DNA of 64,000 bases from CAVPFA01 sp963703655 (GCA_963703655.1 CAVPFA010000003.1:2125170-2189169); one strand, 5' to 3'; shown: positions 38,562-48,187, numbered from the stretch's first letter. Translations and numbers: made by a program. The notes: generated by a model from the letters alone, not told the origin.

Positions 38562-40049
38562 CCGCCTTGCTATCCCAGCAGCCACTACACGCCAATCGAT
38601 ACCATCCCCCCATCCGCCGACATTTCGCCACAACGACACCCTCCCGGTACCGGCCAGCATGCAAATCTCGGGCGCAGCCACTTGTTCGAGAAGCTTCTGG
38701 CGGGAGCGAGCGTAAGCTCGCAGGTCGACCTGGTTGTACATGATCGTGAAGGCGCTGACCTCGCAATATCGCTTGCCAATGGTGAACTCAAGCTCGACGA
38801 GGGGAAACGGCTGATCATCAGGCCAGTCCTGCGCTCTCCTGATCGTGGAAAGCGGAATCAGCTCGGTCAGGGGGAGATATAACCCAGATCGAGGTGTCTT
38901 CTGCCAGCCTACCTCTCGCAGCGACTGCAATTGGGGCTCGATGCGTCGCCGTGCGGTCGCCTCCTCAGCGCGTGCCTCCATCCTCTTCGCCACCCGGTGC
39001 TGCGCACGTCCAGCCGCCCCAATAGGGACCTCCATATCCCGTCCCGGTGCCTCGGGAAAGGGCGATGTCTCAAGCAGGGTGCTGCGCAGCGTGGCGTTAT
39101 TCACGAGATCCCAGATTCCGATCTTCAGGTCGTAGCGCGCCTGTAACAACGAGCGAGCTGCCTCAAGGTCAGATGGGTCTTGCCAATCCCCGTCCCGGAT
39201 GAACCCTGTAACTCCGAATTCAGCTTGGATCGGTACCGGACAGCTGTACCTGATCGGATCAGGAGGAGCCGTGGCGTCCCAAGCCGACGGTGGTGGTGGC
39301 TGCCACCGAGATGGGTCGTCGTCCGGCCGACCCGCGTGCACCCAGCTCGCGTACTTTCGAAAGAAGGTCTCCGTTCGGTACGTATGGGGCATCACCAGAA
39401 CGATCCCGCGGTCGAACAAGCGACCCCGCTCAAGCCTCCTGAATCGCTCAGCGTAGGGCGCGTAGCTGTCCCCTTTCTGTTCCGCCTCCGTTGGCCAGCT
39501 GGTGTCGACGATGACAGAGGGCTCGAACTGGGCCGCTGCCAGGCTCATGTAATACTCCCCCTGGTTGACGAATACCCAACGTTGGCCACCATTGGTGAAC
39601 TGGTAGCCATAAACGATCTTGACTCGTCGCCGCCTGGCGGGGCCTCTCCATCGGTCGTGGCTCTCCTCGCCCATCGCCCGGTAGCCGTCGGGGAGCGGCT
39701 CGCCTATGCAACGAATGAAGTCTGCGGTGGTCCAATCCCCAGGCAAGAACGACTGCAGCCGGGTTCGGCGGAGTTCGCCGTCCCCTCGCACCTCTACGAC
39801 AGAGCGGGCTCCAATCACCAACGCGAACGCGTGTGGTCCGGAGTCATCAAGAATGCGACTCACCAGGGCCGACGCGGTTGTCCACCACAACAGTGAGGTC
39901 GCAAGACTCCGACGGGTGACCTGTGACCCAGGATCCCCCACGATGGGCTGCCGGGAGTCGAGAGTCGAACCATCATCGACAGTCATCCGCCCGCCGATCA
40001 GGATGACTGTCGGACCTCTCTCTTGCGGTGTGTTTGTGTCGTCTGTCAC
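38496..40049 (-). CDS. Hypothetical protein, partner of the HNH-helicase
   Basis: 517 intact residues, translated from an ATG that overlaps the helicase stop (ATGA). Mixed alpha/beta, no membrane segment. Recognisable only in general: Trp/Arg-rich blocks (HDRWRGPARRRRVKIVYGYQFTNGGQRWVFVNQGEYYMS) and a charged helix (RVAKRMEARAEEATARRRIEPQ). Tight coupling to a nuclease-helicase suggests a sensor or regulatory subunit of the same system. Family unknown. Confidence 0.65.
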   Translation of the reverse strand: MTDDTNTPQERGPTVILIGGRMTVDDGSTLDSRQPIVGDPGSQVTRRSLATSLLWWTTASALVSRILDDSGPHAFALVIGARSVVEVRGDGELRRTRLQSFLPGDWTTADFIRCIGEPLPDGYRAMGEESHDRWRGPARRRRVKIVYGYQFTNGGQRWVFVNQGEYYMSLAAAQFEPSVIVDTSWPTEAEQKGDSYAPYAERFRRLERGRLFDRGIVLVMPHTYRTETFFRKYASWVHAGRPDDDPSRWQPPPPSAWDATAPPDPIRYSCPVPIQAEFGVTGFIRDGDWQDPSDLEAARSLLQARYDLKIGIWDLVNNATLRSTLLETSPFPEAPGRDMEVPIGAAGRAQHRVAKRMEARAEEATARRRIEPQLQSLREVGWQKTPRSGLYLPLTELIPLSTIRRAQDWPDDQPFPLVELEFTIGKRYCEVSAFTIMYNQVDLRAYARSRQKLLEQVAAPEICMLAGTGRVSLWRNVGGWGDGIDWRVVAAGIARRSPPWKEAFDALCKECRGLLAQ

Positions 40050-41812
40050 AGATCCTGCTTCAGCGAGAGCAACGCCTCTCGAAGCTCGGACCTCTCGGCG
40101 GCAGCAATTGCTAACGACTCAGGATCGGTGCCGGTCAAACCCTCGCGGTCGATGAACAGCCGTGCGCAGGCGACAAGAGTTGCATCTGCCTCGTGGCCTT
40201 CAGTGTCGAACACACCGCCCTGTTCGCCCACCGTCTGCAACGTCTCGAACGGAACGCTCGGCCTGTCGTTGTCGCCTTCGATCCGGATTCGCCTGGCAGA
40301 ATTCCGATCAGTGACGATAACGATCGGCGGGGGAAGAAGGTGCGCTTCCTTCGTCACGCGCCTCGCCATGTCGAGGAGGCGTGGATCTGCTGGGAGGTAA
40401 ACGCGTCCGTGGTCGTCCACATTGGCCGGGTCAGTGCGCACGACGCGCCCGACGATCTGGCGGAACGAGAGTAGGGTCAACCGATTGGTGAGATAGACGA
40501 CGACCCGTAGCCGACGGATATCGACCCCCTCCGACACCATGTTCACGGCGACGATCCAGGGGGCGTGCGACGCACGAAACAGACGAATCGCATTGGCCGG
40601 TTCGGGGTCGTTCTCGTCGTACAGTCGCGAGCAGGCGACGAGAGGACGGAATCCCAAGACGTGGGAGGCCATGTGAGAAGCCACGTTGTCGGCGTGATCG
40701 CAGTCGATGCAGACGACAAGACCGGCGGCATCGGTGTCGCCTCGCCTGCGAAGCCCGATGATGTACCGGTTGGCGTGTGCCAGCATCATCTCGGCGATTG
40801 ACCCTTCATCGATCCACTCCAGCGCGGATCGGAGCCGCCGTTGTTCACCGATACGGGTCAAGCCAGTGTCGGCGAAGGTGACCGAATGGACCTGATTGTC
40901 CTCCGTGCGGAACGTGGTTTCGCCCATCGCTTCGACGAATTGGACTGGACGGCACGCCCCGTCGATAATCGCCTGGTCGTATGAGTAGCGGAAGTGTGGG
41001 CGCGCGACTCCAGCCTCCGAGGGCACGAAGATGATCGGGTCTCGCTTCGTTCGAAAGGGGGTGCCACTCATCGACAAGATGGCCGCCGCTCCGGACGCGA
41101 AGGCCTCTTGGGCCGAGATTCCCCAAGCCGCGCCGGTTCCGGCATGGTGGACTTCGTCGAATATTACCAGCGTGCGCTGTCCTGGGTCGGTCGCGTGAGC
41201 AAGGAACATCTCGGTAGATGCGAACAGCGAGTGGTAGGTGATGATCGCTCCGAGCCACTCGTCACCTATGGGGTCCACTGCTCGCCAATCTCTTTGGGCC
41301 CGCAGCGGAAGGGTTGGAGACCCTGAATACGCCGCCGATGCGGCGCTCTGCCATTCATCCGCGATCACCAGAGTCGGGACCACGACAATGACGCGGGAGA
41401 TCTGGCCGGTCACTGCCAACCGATAGGCGACCTCTAAGCCGAACAAGGTCTTTCCCGCGCCGGGGCATGCCTCAATCAGTACCGGTTCGCTTCTAATGGC
41501 GCGGAAGACGATTGGTATCGCCTCAACCTGCCAACGCCGTAGTTCGGCTTGGCCCGGAGCCAGGCGCTCGACAGTGAATCGAGCTTGGGCGACCGCTTGG
41601 GGATGGCTTCCCTTGCGGAGATTGCATGAGCCGCACAATGCCTGCAGATTCGCGATCGTGGTGGGTCCGCCCAGGCTCCATGGCACGATGTGGTCGCCGT
41701 GCATGAGATCGAAGGGGATCGCGCGGCCGCAGAGCTTGCAAACACAACCTTGCAGCTGCCATGCTCGCCACACCTCTCGGCGAGTGAACATCCTGCGGGA
41801 ATCGACCTCCAC
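40046..41812 (-). CDS. HNH endonuclease-SF2 helicase fusion
   Basis: 588 intact residues. N-terminal HNH nuclease: CKLCGRAIPFDLMHGDHIVPWSLGG and ALCGSCNLRKG (His-Asn-His plus CxxC pairs, residues 24-70). Then an SF2 DNA translocase: Walker A ACPGAGKT, DEVHHAG (motif II), SMSGTPFR (motif III) and RQIVGRVVRTD (motif VI), the XPB/type III restriction-like group. HNH-SF2 fusions beside an uncharacterised partner are typical of anti-phage modules, though a DNA-repair or element-maintenance role is possible. No DNA methylase adjoins it, so this is not a conventional restriction-modification pair. Confidence 0.85.
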   Translation of the reverse strand: MEVDSRRMFTRREVWRAWQLQGCVCKLCGRAIPFDLMHGDHIVPWSLGGPTTIANLQALCGSCNLRKGSHPQAVAQARFTVERLAPGQAELRRWQVEAIPIVFRAIRSEPVLIEACPGAGKTLFGLEVAYRLAVTGQISRVIVVVPTLVIADEWQSAASAAYSGSPTLPLRAQRDWRAVDPIGDEWLGAIITYHSLFASTEMFLAHATDPGQRTLVIFDEVHHAGTGAAWGISAQEAFASGAAAILSMSGTPFRTKRDPIIFVPSEAGVARPHFRYSYDQAIIDGACRPVQFVEAMGETTFRTEDNQVHSVTFADTGLTRIGEQRRLRSALEWIDEGSIAEMMLAHANRYIIGLRRRGDTDAAGLVVCIDCDHADNVASHMASHVLGFRPLVACSRLYDENDPEPANAIRLFRASHAPWIVAVNMVSEGVDIRRLRVVVYLTNRLTLLSFRQIVGRVVRTDPANVDDHGRVYLPADPRLLDMARRVTKEAHLLPPPIVIVTDRNSARRIRIEGDNDRPSVPFETLQTVGEQGGVFDTEGHEADATLVACARLFIDREGLTGTDPESLAIAAAERSELREALLSLKQDL

Positions 41813-41913
41813 AGGTCAAGCGTACCGATGGATCTCCACGTCGGCTTTGAGCGAATCCTCCCTTGGGCCAAGAGGCGAGCTGGGATTAACGAAGAATCCC
41901 GAAGCGGGAAGCG

Positions 41914-42360
41914 CTACGGGAGGCCCATCGTGCTCTTCACTACGGTCGCCACGACTCCCGTTAGCACCTCTGTTCCCACGTCGCGAGCTGCGTTGAGAAG
42001 GGCACGCATCCGGCTCTTCGTGGCTCCTTCGGGCAGCTCCAACAGCGTAGTTTCGAGAGCGCGAATCAAGACATCTCCAGCTTGGCCCGACGGCCATTGG
42101 CCGACGGCGCGTCTTCCCTTCGGCGTTAGTCGGAGGACGTCTGCAACTATCGTTGCTGCGCCGCGACCCATTGGCCAATGAACGCTGCCACCGGCAAGAT
42201 AATCGTCCTCGATCAAGGCTGCGAGGTTGCGCTGGGTGGTGCCGTCGATGTTGGACTGCTCAAGTACGGCAGTAGTGGCAGCACGTGAGCCGCTCAGTTC
42301 GCCGGCTAGCACCCGTTCCAAGAGGGGTATAGCCACTGTTGTCCAAGTTTCCTGAACCAT
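41914..42360 (-). CDS. Hypothetical protein, winged-helix-like, upstream of the HNH-helicase
   Basis: 148 residues. The central part (LEQSNIDGTTQRNLAALIEDDYLAGGSVHWPMG...DVLRLTPKGRRAVGQWPSG) has the winged-helix layout with an LTPKGRRAVG wing-like end as in PadR/MarR-type or phage regulators. 101 bp ahead of the nuclease-helicase gene on the same strand. It may regulate or act with that operon; no family certain. Confidence 0.55.
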   Translation of the reverse strand: MVQETWTTVAIPLLERVLAGELSGSRAATTAVLEQSNIDGTTQRNLAALIEDDYLAGGSVHWPMGRGAATIVADVLRLTPKGRRAVGQWPSGQAGDVLIRALETTLLELPEGATKSRMRALLNAARDVGTEVLTGVVATVVKSTMGLP

Positions 42361-42535
42361 GAGGTGACTCTATGGGATGCCGTCGTCCCATGGCTCCATC
42401 CCTGTCTCCGCTTTCCGGGCCTTCGGTAAACCCCCCACCGGCCCAGCTCTGAGGATGGGAGACCATCAAGCTGCGTGGCCAACTGGCCGATATATAGGTT
42501 CCATAGTCAGCGAGCCCAATTCGGGAGTGTTGCTC

Positions 42536-43726
42536 GTGTTCGAGAAGCACAAGGCAAGGAAGGCCCACGAACAGTACGAGAGCGCGTTCGCCGCATGGCA
42601 GGCCGAACGAAGCGAACTCGCATCCGTGCTGGAATTGGCCAGCAGCCGCACGGGAGACAAGAGCACGACCGTCATCCTGCAAAGCGGCGAGTCCGTCTTT
42701 GGCAGCATTGGTGGGGTCGGATTGGTCGAAATCAGGAAGGTCGGAGGGCACTTTGAGGGGGGCTCAGCAGGCGTGTCAGTGCCCATCGGCACGATCAACG
42801 GTCGAAGTATCCGCTACCGTGTCGGCAGGTTCAGAGGTCATTATGTGGAGGGGACTGCCCAACCGCAGGCAATCGACCGAGGAACCTTGACGATCACGAA
42901 TCAGCGATTCGTATACATGGGATCTTCGCATTCCATCGAATGCCTGTTCACCAAGCTAGTGGGCATCCAACGGTTGCCGGGTGCGCTGTCGGTTTCGGTG
43001 TCGAACCGGCAGAAACCGTCCGTGTTCTCTTTCGGTGCTGCACTCGACGACTGGGTTGCATTCCGCTTGGACCTGGCGCTCGCAATCTTCAATGGGCAGG
43101 GTAACCAGTTTGCTCACGAAATTACGAAGCAACTCGCGGAACTCGACGCCAGGAAGCCCCAGGATCCCGCGGTTCCGCCCCAAAGCGCCGACTCGACCAG
43201 CCGGAACATACCTGATCAACAGGATACTGTGACTTTCTGGCTTCTCCCGGACGAGAAAAGCTCCCCTGAGGAGAACGAGTCCGAGACTCATACAGGGTTC
43301 ACTCCGTTCTTTGATGAAGCCTGCACACAGCCGATACCTCTCAGCGATTCTGAACCCGTCATCGACGGCACCATCCACTGCAGCGTTCATGGCATCTCCT
43401 ATCACTCCGAAGATGCACAACGCCCGGAGTTTGACGTCGGCGCACAGGTCAGACTTGTGCCCGAGCCAGACAACCCGGTGGATCCCTTGGCCATCAAGGT
43501 TGTGGCCGAGTCAGGCTCAACGACATTATGCGCCGGTTACGTTCCGGCCCAACTCGCGCACGTGTTGCTGCCATTAGCCGAAGGTGAGCCAGGAGCAGCG
43601 GTAGTGATTAAGACGTACAGTCAGGCCGGTAAACGCGTTGGACTTCGGATCGTGGGCGGCGTCGGGAACAAGGACTTTGCGATGCACCTGCTGGCGAGTG
43701 CCTGGAACCAGTCCACGAAGCTCTAA
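42536..43726 (+). CDS. Protein with PH-like domain and C-terminal HIRAN-like domain
   Basis: About 396 residues. GTG 42536 has GGGAG 8 nt upstream and gives a charged helical start (FEKHKARKAHEQYESAFAAWQ); ATG 42455 and others are possible. The middle (LITNQRF-type: GTLTITNQRFVYMGSSHSIECLFTKLVGI) resembles bacterial PH/GRAM-like domains. The C-terminus matches the HIRAN pattern: VRLVPEPDNPVDPLAIKVV then AGYVPAQLAHVLLPL. HIRAN domains bind DNA ends, often in repair or mobile-element proteins. Divergent from the HNH operon, with which it may share a promoter region; last gene before the right TIR. Confidence 0.65.
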   Translation: MFEKHKARKAHEQYESAFAAWQAERSELASVLELASSRTGDKSTTVILQSGESVFGSIGGVGLVEIRKVGGHFEGGSAGVSVPIGTINGRSIRYRVGRFRGHYVEGTAQPQAIDRGTLTITNQRFVYMGSSHSIECLFTKLVGIQRLPGALSVSVSNRQKPSVFSFGAALDDWVAFRLDLALAIFNGQGNQFAHEITKQLAELDARKPQDPAVPPQSADSTSRNIPDQQDTVTFWLLPDEKSSPEENESETHTGFTPFFDEACTQPIPLSDSEPVIDGTIHCSVHGISYHSEDAQRPEFDVGAQVRLVPEPDNPVDPLAIKVVAESGSTTLCAGYVPAQLAHVLLPLAEGEPGAAVVIKTYSQAGKRVGLRIVGGVGNKDFAMHLLASAWNQSTKL

Positions 43727-43757
43727 GCATCCCGACGCAACACGCTCGTCCGCTCTG

Positions 43758-43849
43758 CCCGCCGGCCCCGCTCTCTCCCGCCTTCTCTGCTGCTCGCCCT
43801 CCGCCCGCCGGCCCCGCTCTCTCCCGCCTTCTCTGCTGCTCGCCCTCCG
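43758..43849. repeat. Tandem duplication of a 46-bp unit at the right TIR inner end
   Basis: Two exact 46-bp copies (43,758-43,803 and 43,804-43,849). The second is the inner end of the right TIR; the left TIR has only one copy. Slippage or a site-specific duplication, and a feature that distinguishes right from left end. Confidence 0.85.
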
Positions 43850-44042
43850 CCCGCCGTCCGTGCGCTCCGTGCGCTCGCCGCCGGGGCGGCGCCGCCCGGC
43901 CGCCCTGCCGGCTGCGTCCTTGCCTCCTTGCCGGCCCTGCTCGCCCCCTCGCTCCCTCGTTGCTCCGTCCCTGGTCCGGGCGCTGCTGGCCCCTCTTGTC
44001 CCCGGTCTTTGGCCTGCCTTCCCGCGCCTGTCCCTCTCTCCC
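43804..44042 (-). repeat. Right terminal inverted repeat, 239 bp
   Basis: Exact reverse complement of 22,515-22,753, ending ...CCTGTCCCTCTCTCCC at 44,042 and followed directly by the 14-bp duplication. Perfect identity over 239 bp suggests a recent insertion or continuing gene conversion. Confidence 0.9.
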
Positions 44043-44056
44043 GGGTAGCGCTTGTG
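44043..44056 (+). repeat. Right 14-bp target-site duplication candidate
   Basis: GGGTAGCGCTTGTG, same orientation as the left copy at 22,501. Its last base is also the last acceptor base of the tRNA-like sequence beyond it, so the insertion point lies 13 nt past that acceptor end. Confidence 0.78.
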
Positions 44057-44134
44057 GGCGCTAAAGGACTCGAACTCCGGTCTTGTGCCCGAGGGCCCGC
44101 CGACTTTCCCGCCGGGTGCCTTTCCACAGCGCTG
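44055..44134 (-). other. tRNA-like 3' end at the insertion target (probably degenerate)
   Basis: On the minus strand GGAGTTCGAGTCC resembles a T-arm and is followed by TTTAGCGCCCA as acceptor 3' strand. The T-stem has mismatches, and a good GGGCGCT 5' strand is missing (AGCGCTG occurs near 44,134). Not a convincing functional tRNA; a relic or a look-alike that could serve as target. Confidence 0.3.
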
Positions 44135-44418
44135 ACCAAGCTCACCACGACCGGCGTGAGCGCCGCCACCTACCGGCCGGAGCCCTGCTGAACCTGCCTA
44201 CGGGGCAGTGCTATTAGCCACGCCCCGAATGATTCATCTGCGCTCACTACTAGATGAGCACCCCTGGTATGTCGACAACGACGCAGATCGACGGCTACGG
44301 GCGCGGGTGGCCGATCAGCGCCGAGCGCCGATTTGGCGTGCGTTGCCGGTCCCTCTGACCACACGCGTTGTTCTGTACGCCCGCGAACCGTCGTTGGGGG
44401 ACATTCTGGGTGACTCTT
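44135..44418. other. Non-coding spacer, nothing recognised
   Basis: Between the tRNA-like target and the YdeI-type gene. No coding frame with supporting features and no repeat seen. Confidence 0.4.
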
Positions 44419-45021
44419 CTACTCAGTTGATTGTGGAGCGTGGGGATGGACGGTCTCACCTCGGGCCAACATCTCGACAAACTGGGCGATGCGCCTGGAG
44501 CGGGTTTCGGGCTTCTTTGCGTTTCCGATCCTGTAGAGGATGGAGTACCGATTCGGACTTGTGAGCACCTGAAACATCGCCTTCGCGCGTGGATTGGCAC
44601 TCAGGGCAGTCGCAAGATCTTCTGGAACCTCCATGCTCGCTTGCCCGGCGTAGGCGGCCTCCCATCGACCGTCCTCTTTCGCCTGCCGCACCTCGTCTTC
44701 GCCGGATTGATGCATTCGGCCGGAGGCGGTCAGCCTCTCAGCGATGGCGGCGTTCCGTTGAGACCACGGGCTGCGAACTTTTCGAGGCGTGAAACGTCGT
44801 CGGAACGTTGCGGTGTCACGACGCCCTAGTTGACCATCAATCCAGCCAAAGCAGATCGCCTCGTCAAGCGCCTCGTCGTACGAGAGCGTTGTCGGATCAG
44901 CCGTTCCCTTCTTGGCCAGGACCAGCCAGACACCTTGTGAATCGGCGTGATGGGCACTCAACCATCTTCGCCATTCGCCAGCGTCCGCGACCAGTAGCTC
45001 TGGGAGATCCACGGCATTCAC
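44419..45021 (-). CDS. YdeI/OmpD-associated family protein
   Basis: 200 residues of the YdeI family: WRRWLSAHHADSQGVWLVLAKK, LSYDEALDEAICFGWIDGQ and the signature RRFTPRKVRSPWSQRN, then a C-terminal helical region (DLATALSANPRAKAMFQVLTSPNRYSILYRI). The family is common in soil bacteria; role not established, with links to stress resistance in some species. Intact, and an ordinary chromosomal-type gene carried as cargo in the island outside the casposon-like part. Confidence 0.85.
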   Translation of the reverse strand: MNAVDLPELLVADAGEWRRWLSAHHADSQGVWLVLAKKGTADPTTLSYDEALDEAICFGWIDGQLGRRDTATFRRRFTPRKVRSPWSQRNAAIAERLTASGRMHQSGEDEVRQAKEDGRWEAAYAGQASMEVPEDLATALSANPRAKAMFQVLTSPNRYSILYRIGNAKKPETRSRRIAQFVEMLARGETVHPHAPQSTE

Positions 45022-45553
45022 GGTATCCCCATGTGCCGGTCAGGGACGCCCGAACAGACACGCAGAACATCGCGGCCACGGACCACTCGCCGCGCCCGAT
45101 CGACGTTCCTGAAGGAGCGTTGGATGTCAAGAGCCTTCGGCGAAGCCGAAGACCGCTTTCTCCTGCGGTAATGCAGTCTGGTGTTTGTTTGCGGGCACGC
45201 GCGTCCAAGTCCCGCTTGTCTCGGGTCGGGAAAGGGCAGTCAAGGCCGGCCTCTGCCCGCCCGCAGGGGAAGCCTTGAGTGTCCGGTGCTCAGTTGTTGT
45301 CAACCACGATGGGGATGGACCACCGACAGGTGGTCCTGGTCGCCTCTTTGTGGTCGAACACAGCGGACCTCACCATTGCTGCAGAGAACTGCAAGGGCAA
45401 TCCGATTCGGATGCACAGACATTCCTTCGTTCCGCTAAGGCGCATGGTGTGTTTCGGCCACAGCCAAGTGGGCTCATTCAGTTCGCCGGCCTCGCCCGAG
45501 GTGGGGGGCACACGTCGTTCGCCGAGCTCGCACCGTGGCTGTGTCCGAACCGT
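45022..45553. other. Non-coding spacer with a short hairpin
   Basis: No gene seen in about 530 bp. CTTCGGC-GAA-GCCGAAG (45135-45151) is a perfect 7-bp stem, followed by ACCGCTTTC on the plus strand, a weak terminator-like element. The rest is probably the flank of the IS110 element; its end is not marked by inverted repeats, as usual for that family. Confidence 0.45.
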
Positions 45554-46570
45554 TCAGCTCGCCTGCCTTGAAAGACAGCGGATCTCGCCATCTCTCAAGC
45601 CGTAGTAGACGAGGCTGAGGAGCTTTCGCGCCGCCGCCACGCGGGCGATCATCGTGCCGCGTCGTTTGGCGACACGTTCAAAGGTCGGCTCGATGGGTGC
45701 ACCACCGTGATAGCGGGCGACCGCCTCGATCGCTGCCCAACGGACGAGGTTGTTCCCCTGGCGCGTGATGTGGCCGCGATGGACCTTCACATCCGACTCT
45801 CGGTGAGAGGGCGTGATCCCGGCCCAGGAGCAGAGATGGCGGGCCGAGGGAAAACGGCTGGCATCGCCGATCTCAGCGACGAAGATCGCCGCCATGATCG
45901 GGCCTACTCCGTGAATGGCCTGGATGGCGGAGTAACCCTCGTGGTGTTTCAGCCGTCGTGAGAGGTGGGACTCGACGAGCACGAGCTCGCGCTCGTAGAT
46001 CCGGAGCAGCTCCCGGAGCGACTCGACTCGGTCGCGGTAGACGCCTTCGACCGGCATCTCATCCAGGAACCTTTGTCCAGCTGGCCCGAACATGCGGCCA
46101 TAGGCAGGCAGCACGCCTTCTTTGGCCATCACGGCATGGACCTGTGCTTTGGCGGAGGTGCGCAGTGCGGTGAGCTTGGCACGGTATCTCACGAGCTCAC
46201 GCAACTCACGAAGCTCTGGGGGCGCGATCCAGGCTTCAGGCAGATCGGCCCTTAGAAGCCGCCTCGCGAGCTCGGTGGCATCGCGCTCATCGTTTTTCAC
46301 CCGCCTTGAGTCCCAGTGCAGACCGAGCGGGTGTACGAGATGGACCGTCGCCCCCTCGGCCTGCAATAGGTCTGCGGCCCAGTACCAGCCATAGGTGGCT
46401 TCCAGCGCCACCTCGGGGTTCGGGTCGTTGCCCATCACCACGCGCACGAAACTGAGCGGGTCGTTGTCGACGCGCACCGTCTCGAGGACTTCGCCGCTCT
46501 CGGCGGTGCGGACGATCACCGAACGGCGCCGATGCAAGTCGATCCCGACATACTCTCGTTGTTGTTCCAC
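45554..46570 (-). mobile_element. IS110-family insertion sequence transposase
   Basis: 338-residue DEDD transposase from GTG 46570, with AAGGAG 7 nt upstream; the frame open to 46681 lacks support. N-terminal RuvC-like catalytic part: YVGIDLHRR (D), ALEATYGW (E), NDERDATELARRL (D). C-terminal transposase_20 part: AIHGVGPIMAAIFVAEIGDASRFPSARHLCSWAGITPS. IS110 elements lack terminal inverted repeats and are guided by an RNA from a non-coding end, probably within 45,200-45,550 or 46,570-46,900; I could not define it. Intact and possibly active. Confidence 0.9.
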
Positions 46571-46913
46571 TGGAGTCTCCTTCCGTCGTTTTCGGGTTTG
46601 TTTGGAGACTCCGAGTGTGCCCTGCACATCCGGTTCCCGCTGACGGGAGGAACTCCGGTGGTTCGCTGAAATCGCGGCCATGGATCCTCACTGGAATCGG
46701 CGGCCGGTTCGCACCACCGAACCGGTCACACGAGAGCGGCGCAGCGCTCCTTCATGACATCAGATCTGGCGCACACAGAGGTTGGAGTAAACCTTTAACG
46801 TCGGCAAGCGACCGGACACACAATATGGCCTATTAACTGCCACAACATTGTGCTTCGTACAACAAGCGAAGGTGACGGGAGTGGAACCTCCGGCCGACAG
46901 CAGACGCGACTCC

Positions 46914-48086
46914 TCAGTCTGCGTCGTTGCTCTCCCCAAACAAGGTCAGGCCGATCTTGGATGCTGCCTCGCGCTGCATCGTCGGTGTCACATGGCTGTA
47001 GAGGTTCGTGAACAAAGTCGGGTCGGCATGCCCGAGCCGCTCGGCGGCGACCTTCGGCGGGACTCCAGTCGACAGCATCAGGGTGGCGGTGGTGTGACGC
47101 AAGCCGTGGGCTGTTAGGCGGGGTAAGCCAAGTTCTGCCGTGTAGGTGCCGAGCAGTCGAGACAGGTGTTGAGGGTGGTACGGGCCGCCGCCAGGCTTGG
47201 TGAACACGTAGTCGCTGTCCATCCATTTGACGGAAGCGAGCTGCTCTTCGGCTTGCAGCTTTCGCTGCCGGCGTAGCACGGCGACTAGATGCTCGTCGAG
47301 GTCGATTGTGCGAACGGCGTCGCGGCTCTTGCCGGTGGAGGGCACCAGATCGTGGCCGAGGGTGGAGACGAACTCGACCACTCGTACCAGGCCTGCCTCC
47401 AGTTCAACGCGCGACCAGCGCAACACGACCAGCTCCCCGATCCTGAGGCCTGAACCGAGCAGGAATGCCCATATCGGCCAGGTCCGATCTCCCTCCATCA
47501 GGGCGAGGAACTCCCTTGCCTGCGTCGGGCTCCAGTGTCGCGGGATCGATCGCTGTGGCCTTGGTCTCGGTGCGCTGACCATCGGATTGACTGCCACCAA
47601 GCCGGCACCGACAGCCAACTTGAAGGCCCCGGCGAGAGGGGAGCGGGCAAGGCGGACGCTGTTGGGCGAAAGTGGTTTTCCCTTCTTGGTGCCGCCCTCA
47701 TGAGCAAGCTTCCGCTGCCAGTTCAGCACCACCTCCGGTGTGATGTCACGCACGCGCCTGGACCCGAGATGGGGCCGCACATAGTCATCGGCCAAGTGCC
47801 GGTAGTCGAAGCGGGTCTTGGCCGAGAGACGACAGTCAGCGTCGAGTCCGTCGATATACAGATCAAGCAGCTGGTTGACCGTCGTCCCTCTCGCCACCGG
47901 CTTGAGTTGGCCACGATCGACTTGGGCGACCAGTTCGCGCCGGGCCACGCCAGCCTCGGTCGCGGTTCGAAAGCCACGCCTGGTGATTTGCTCCCGTCGG
48001 CCGGTCATTTGGTCACTCCCGAGCGTGACCTTCAGGTACCAGCCCCCCTTGCCGTCTCGGTACACGCCGACCGGTCTCGTGGGCAT
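46914..48086 (-). CDS. int: Tyrosine recombinase/integrase of the tRNA-Arg island
   Basis: 390 intact residues. N-terminal AP2-like arm-binding region (GVYRDGKGGWYLKVTLGSD), SAM-like core-binding domain (TVNQLLDLYIDGLDADCRL), C-terminal catalytic domain with Arg in GSGLRIGELVVLRW, HGLRHTTATLML (HxxR), GHADPTLFTNLYSHV (His and nucleophile Tyr). Starts 105 bp from the tRNA-Arg that carries the right att repeat, the standard position. Expected to recombine the 46-bp site at 15,263 with that at 48,188. Confidence 0.92.
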   Translation of the reverse strand: MPTRPVGVYRDGKGGWYLKVTLGSDQMTGRREQITRRGFRTATEAGVARRELVAQVDRGQLKPVARGTTVNQLLDLYIDGLDADCRLSAKTRFDYRHLADDYVRPHLGSRRVRDITPEVVLNWQRKLAHEGGTKKGKPLSPNSVRLARSPLAGAFKLAVGAGLVAVNPMVSAPRPRPQRSIPRHWSPTQAREFLALMEGDRTWPIWAFLLGSGLRIGELVVLRWSRVELEAGLVRVVEFVSTLGHDLVPSTGKSRDAVRTIDLDEHLVAVLRRQRKLQAEEQLASVKWMDSDYVFTKPGGGPYHPQHLSRLLGTYTAELGLPRLTAHGLRHTTATLMLSTGVPPKVAAERLGHADPTLFTNLYSHVTPTMQREAASKIGLTLFGESNDAD

Positions 48087-48187
48087 CGGCGCACCTCCGC
48101 TAGAAACTATTGGTTCTCAGGAGGTTCTCACGGGCGGCTGAGCCGGGTCAAATATCCGCTCGGATAAGCTATTGAACTGGACTTATC

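Noticed and set aside
43638..44048. Plus- and minus-strand frames over the right TIR
   Set aside because: Same repeat-driven low complexity as at the left TIR; no ribosome sites.
44055..44134. Functional tRNA gene on the minus strand beside the right TIR
   Set aside because: The T-stem has two mismatches and no proper 5' acceptor strand or anticodon arm could be assembled. Kept only as a tRNA-like sequence.
45554..46690. Inverted repeats as ends of the IS110 element
   Set aside because: None found; IS110 elements normally lack terminal inverted repeats, so boundaries were left at the gene.
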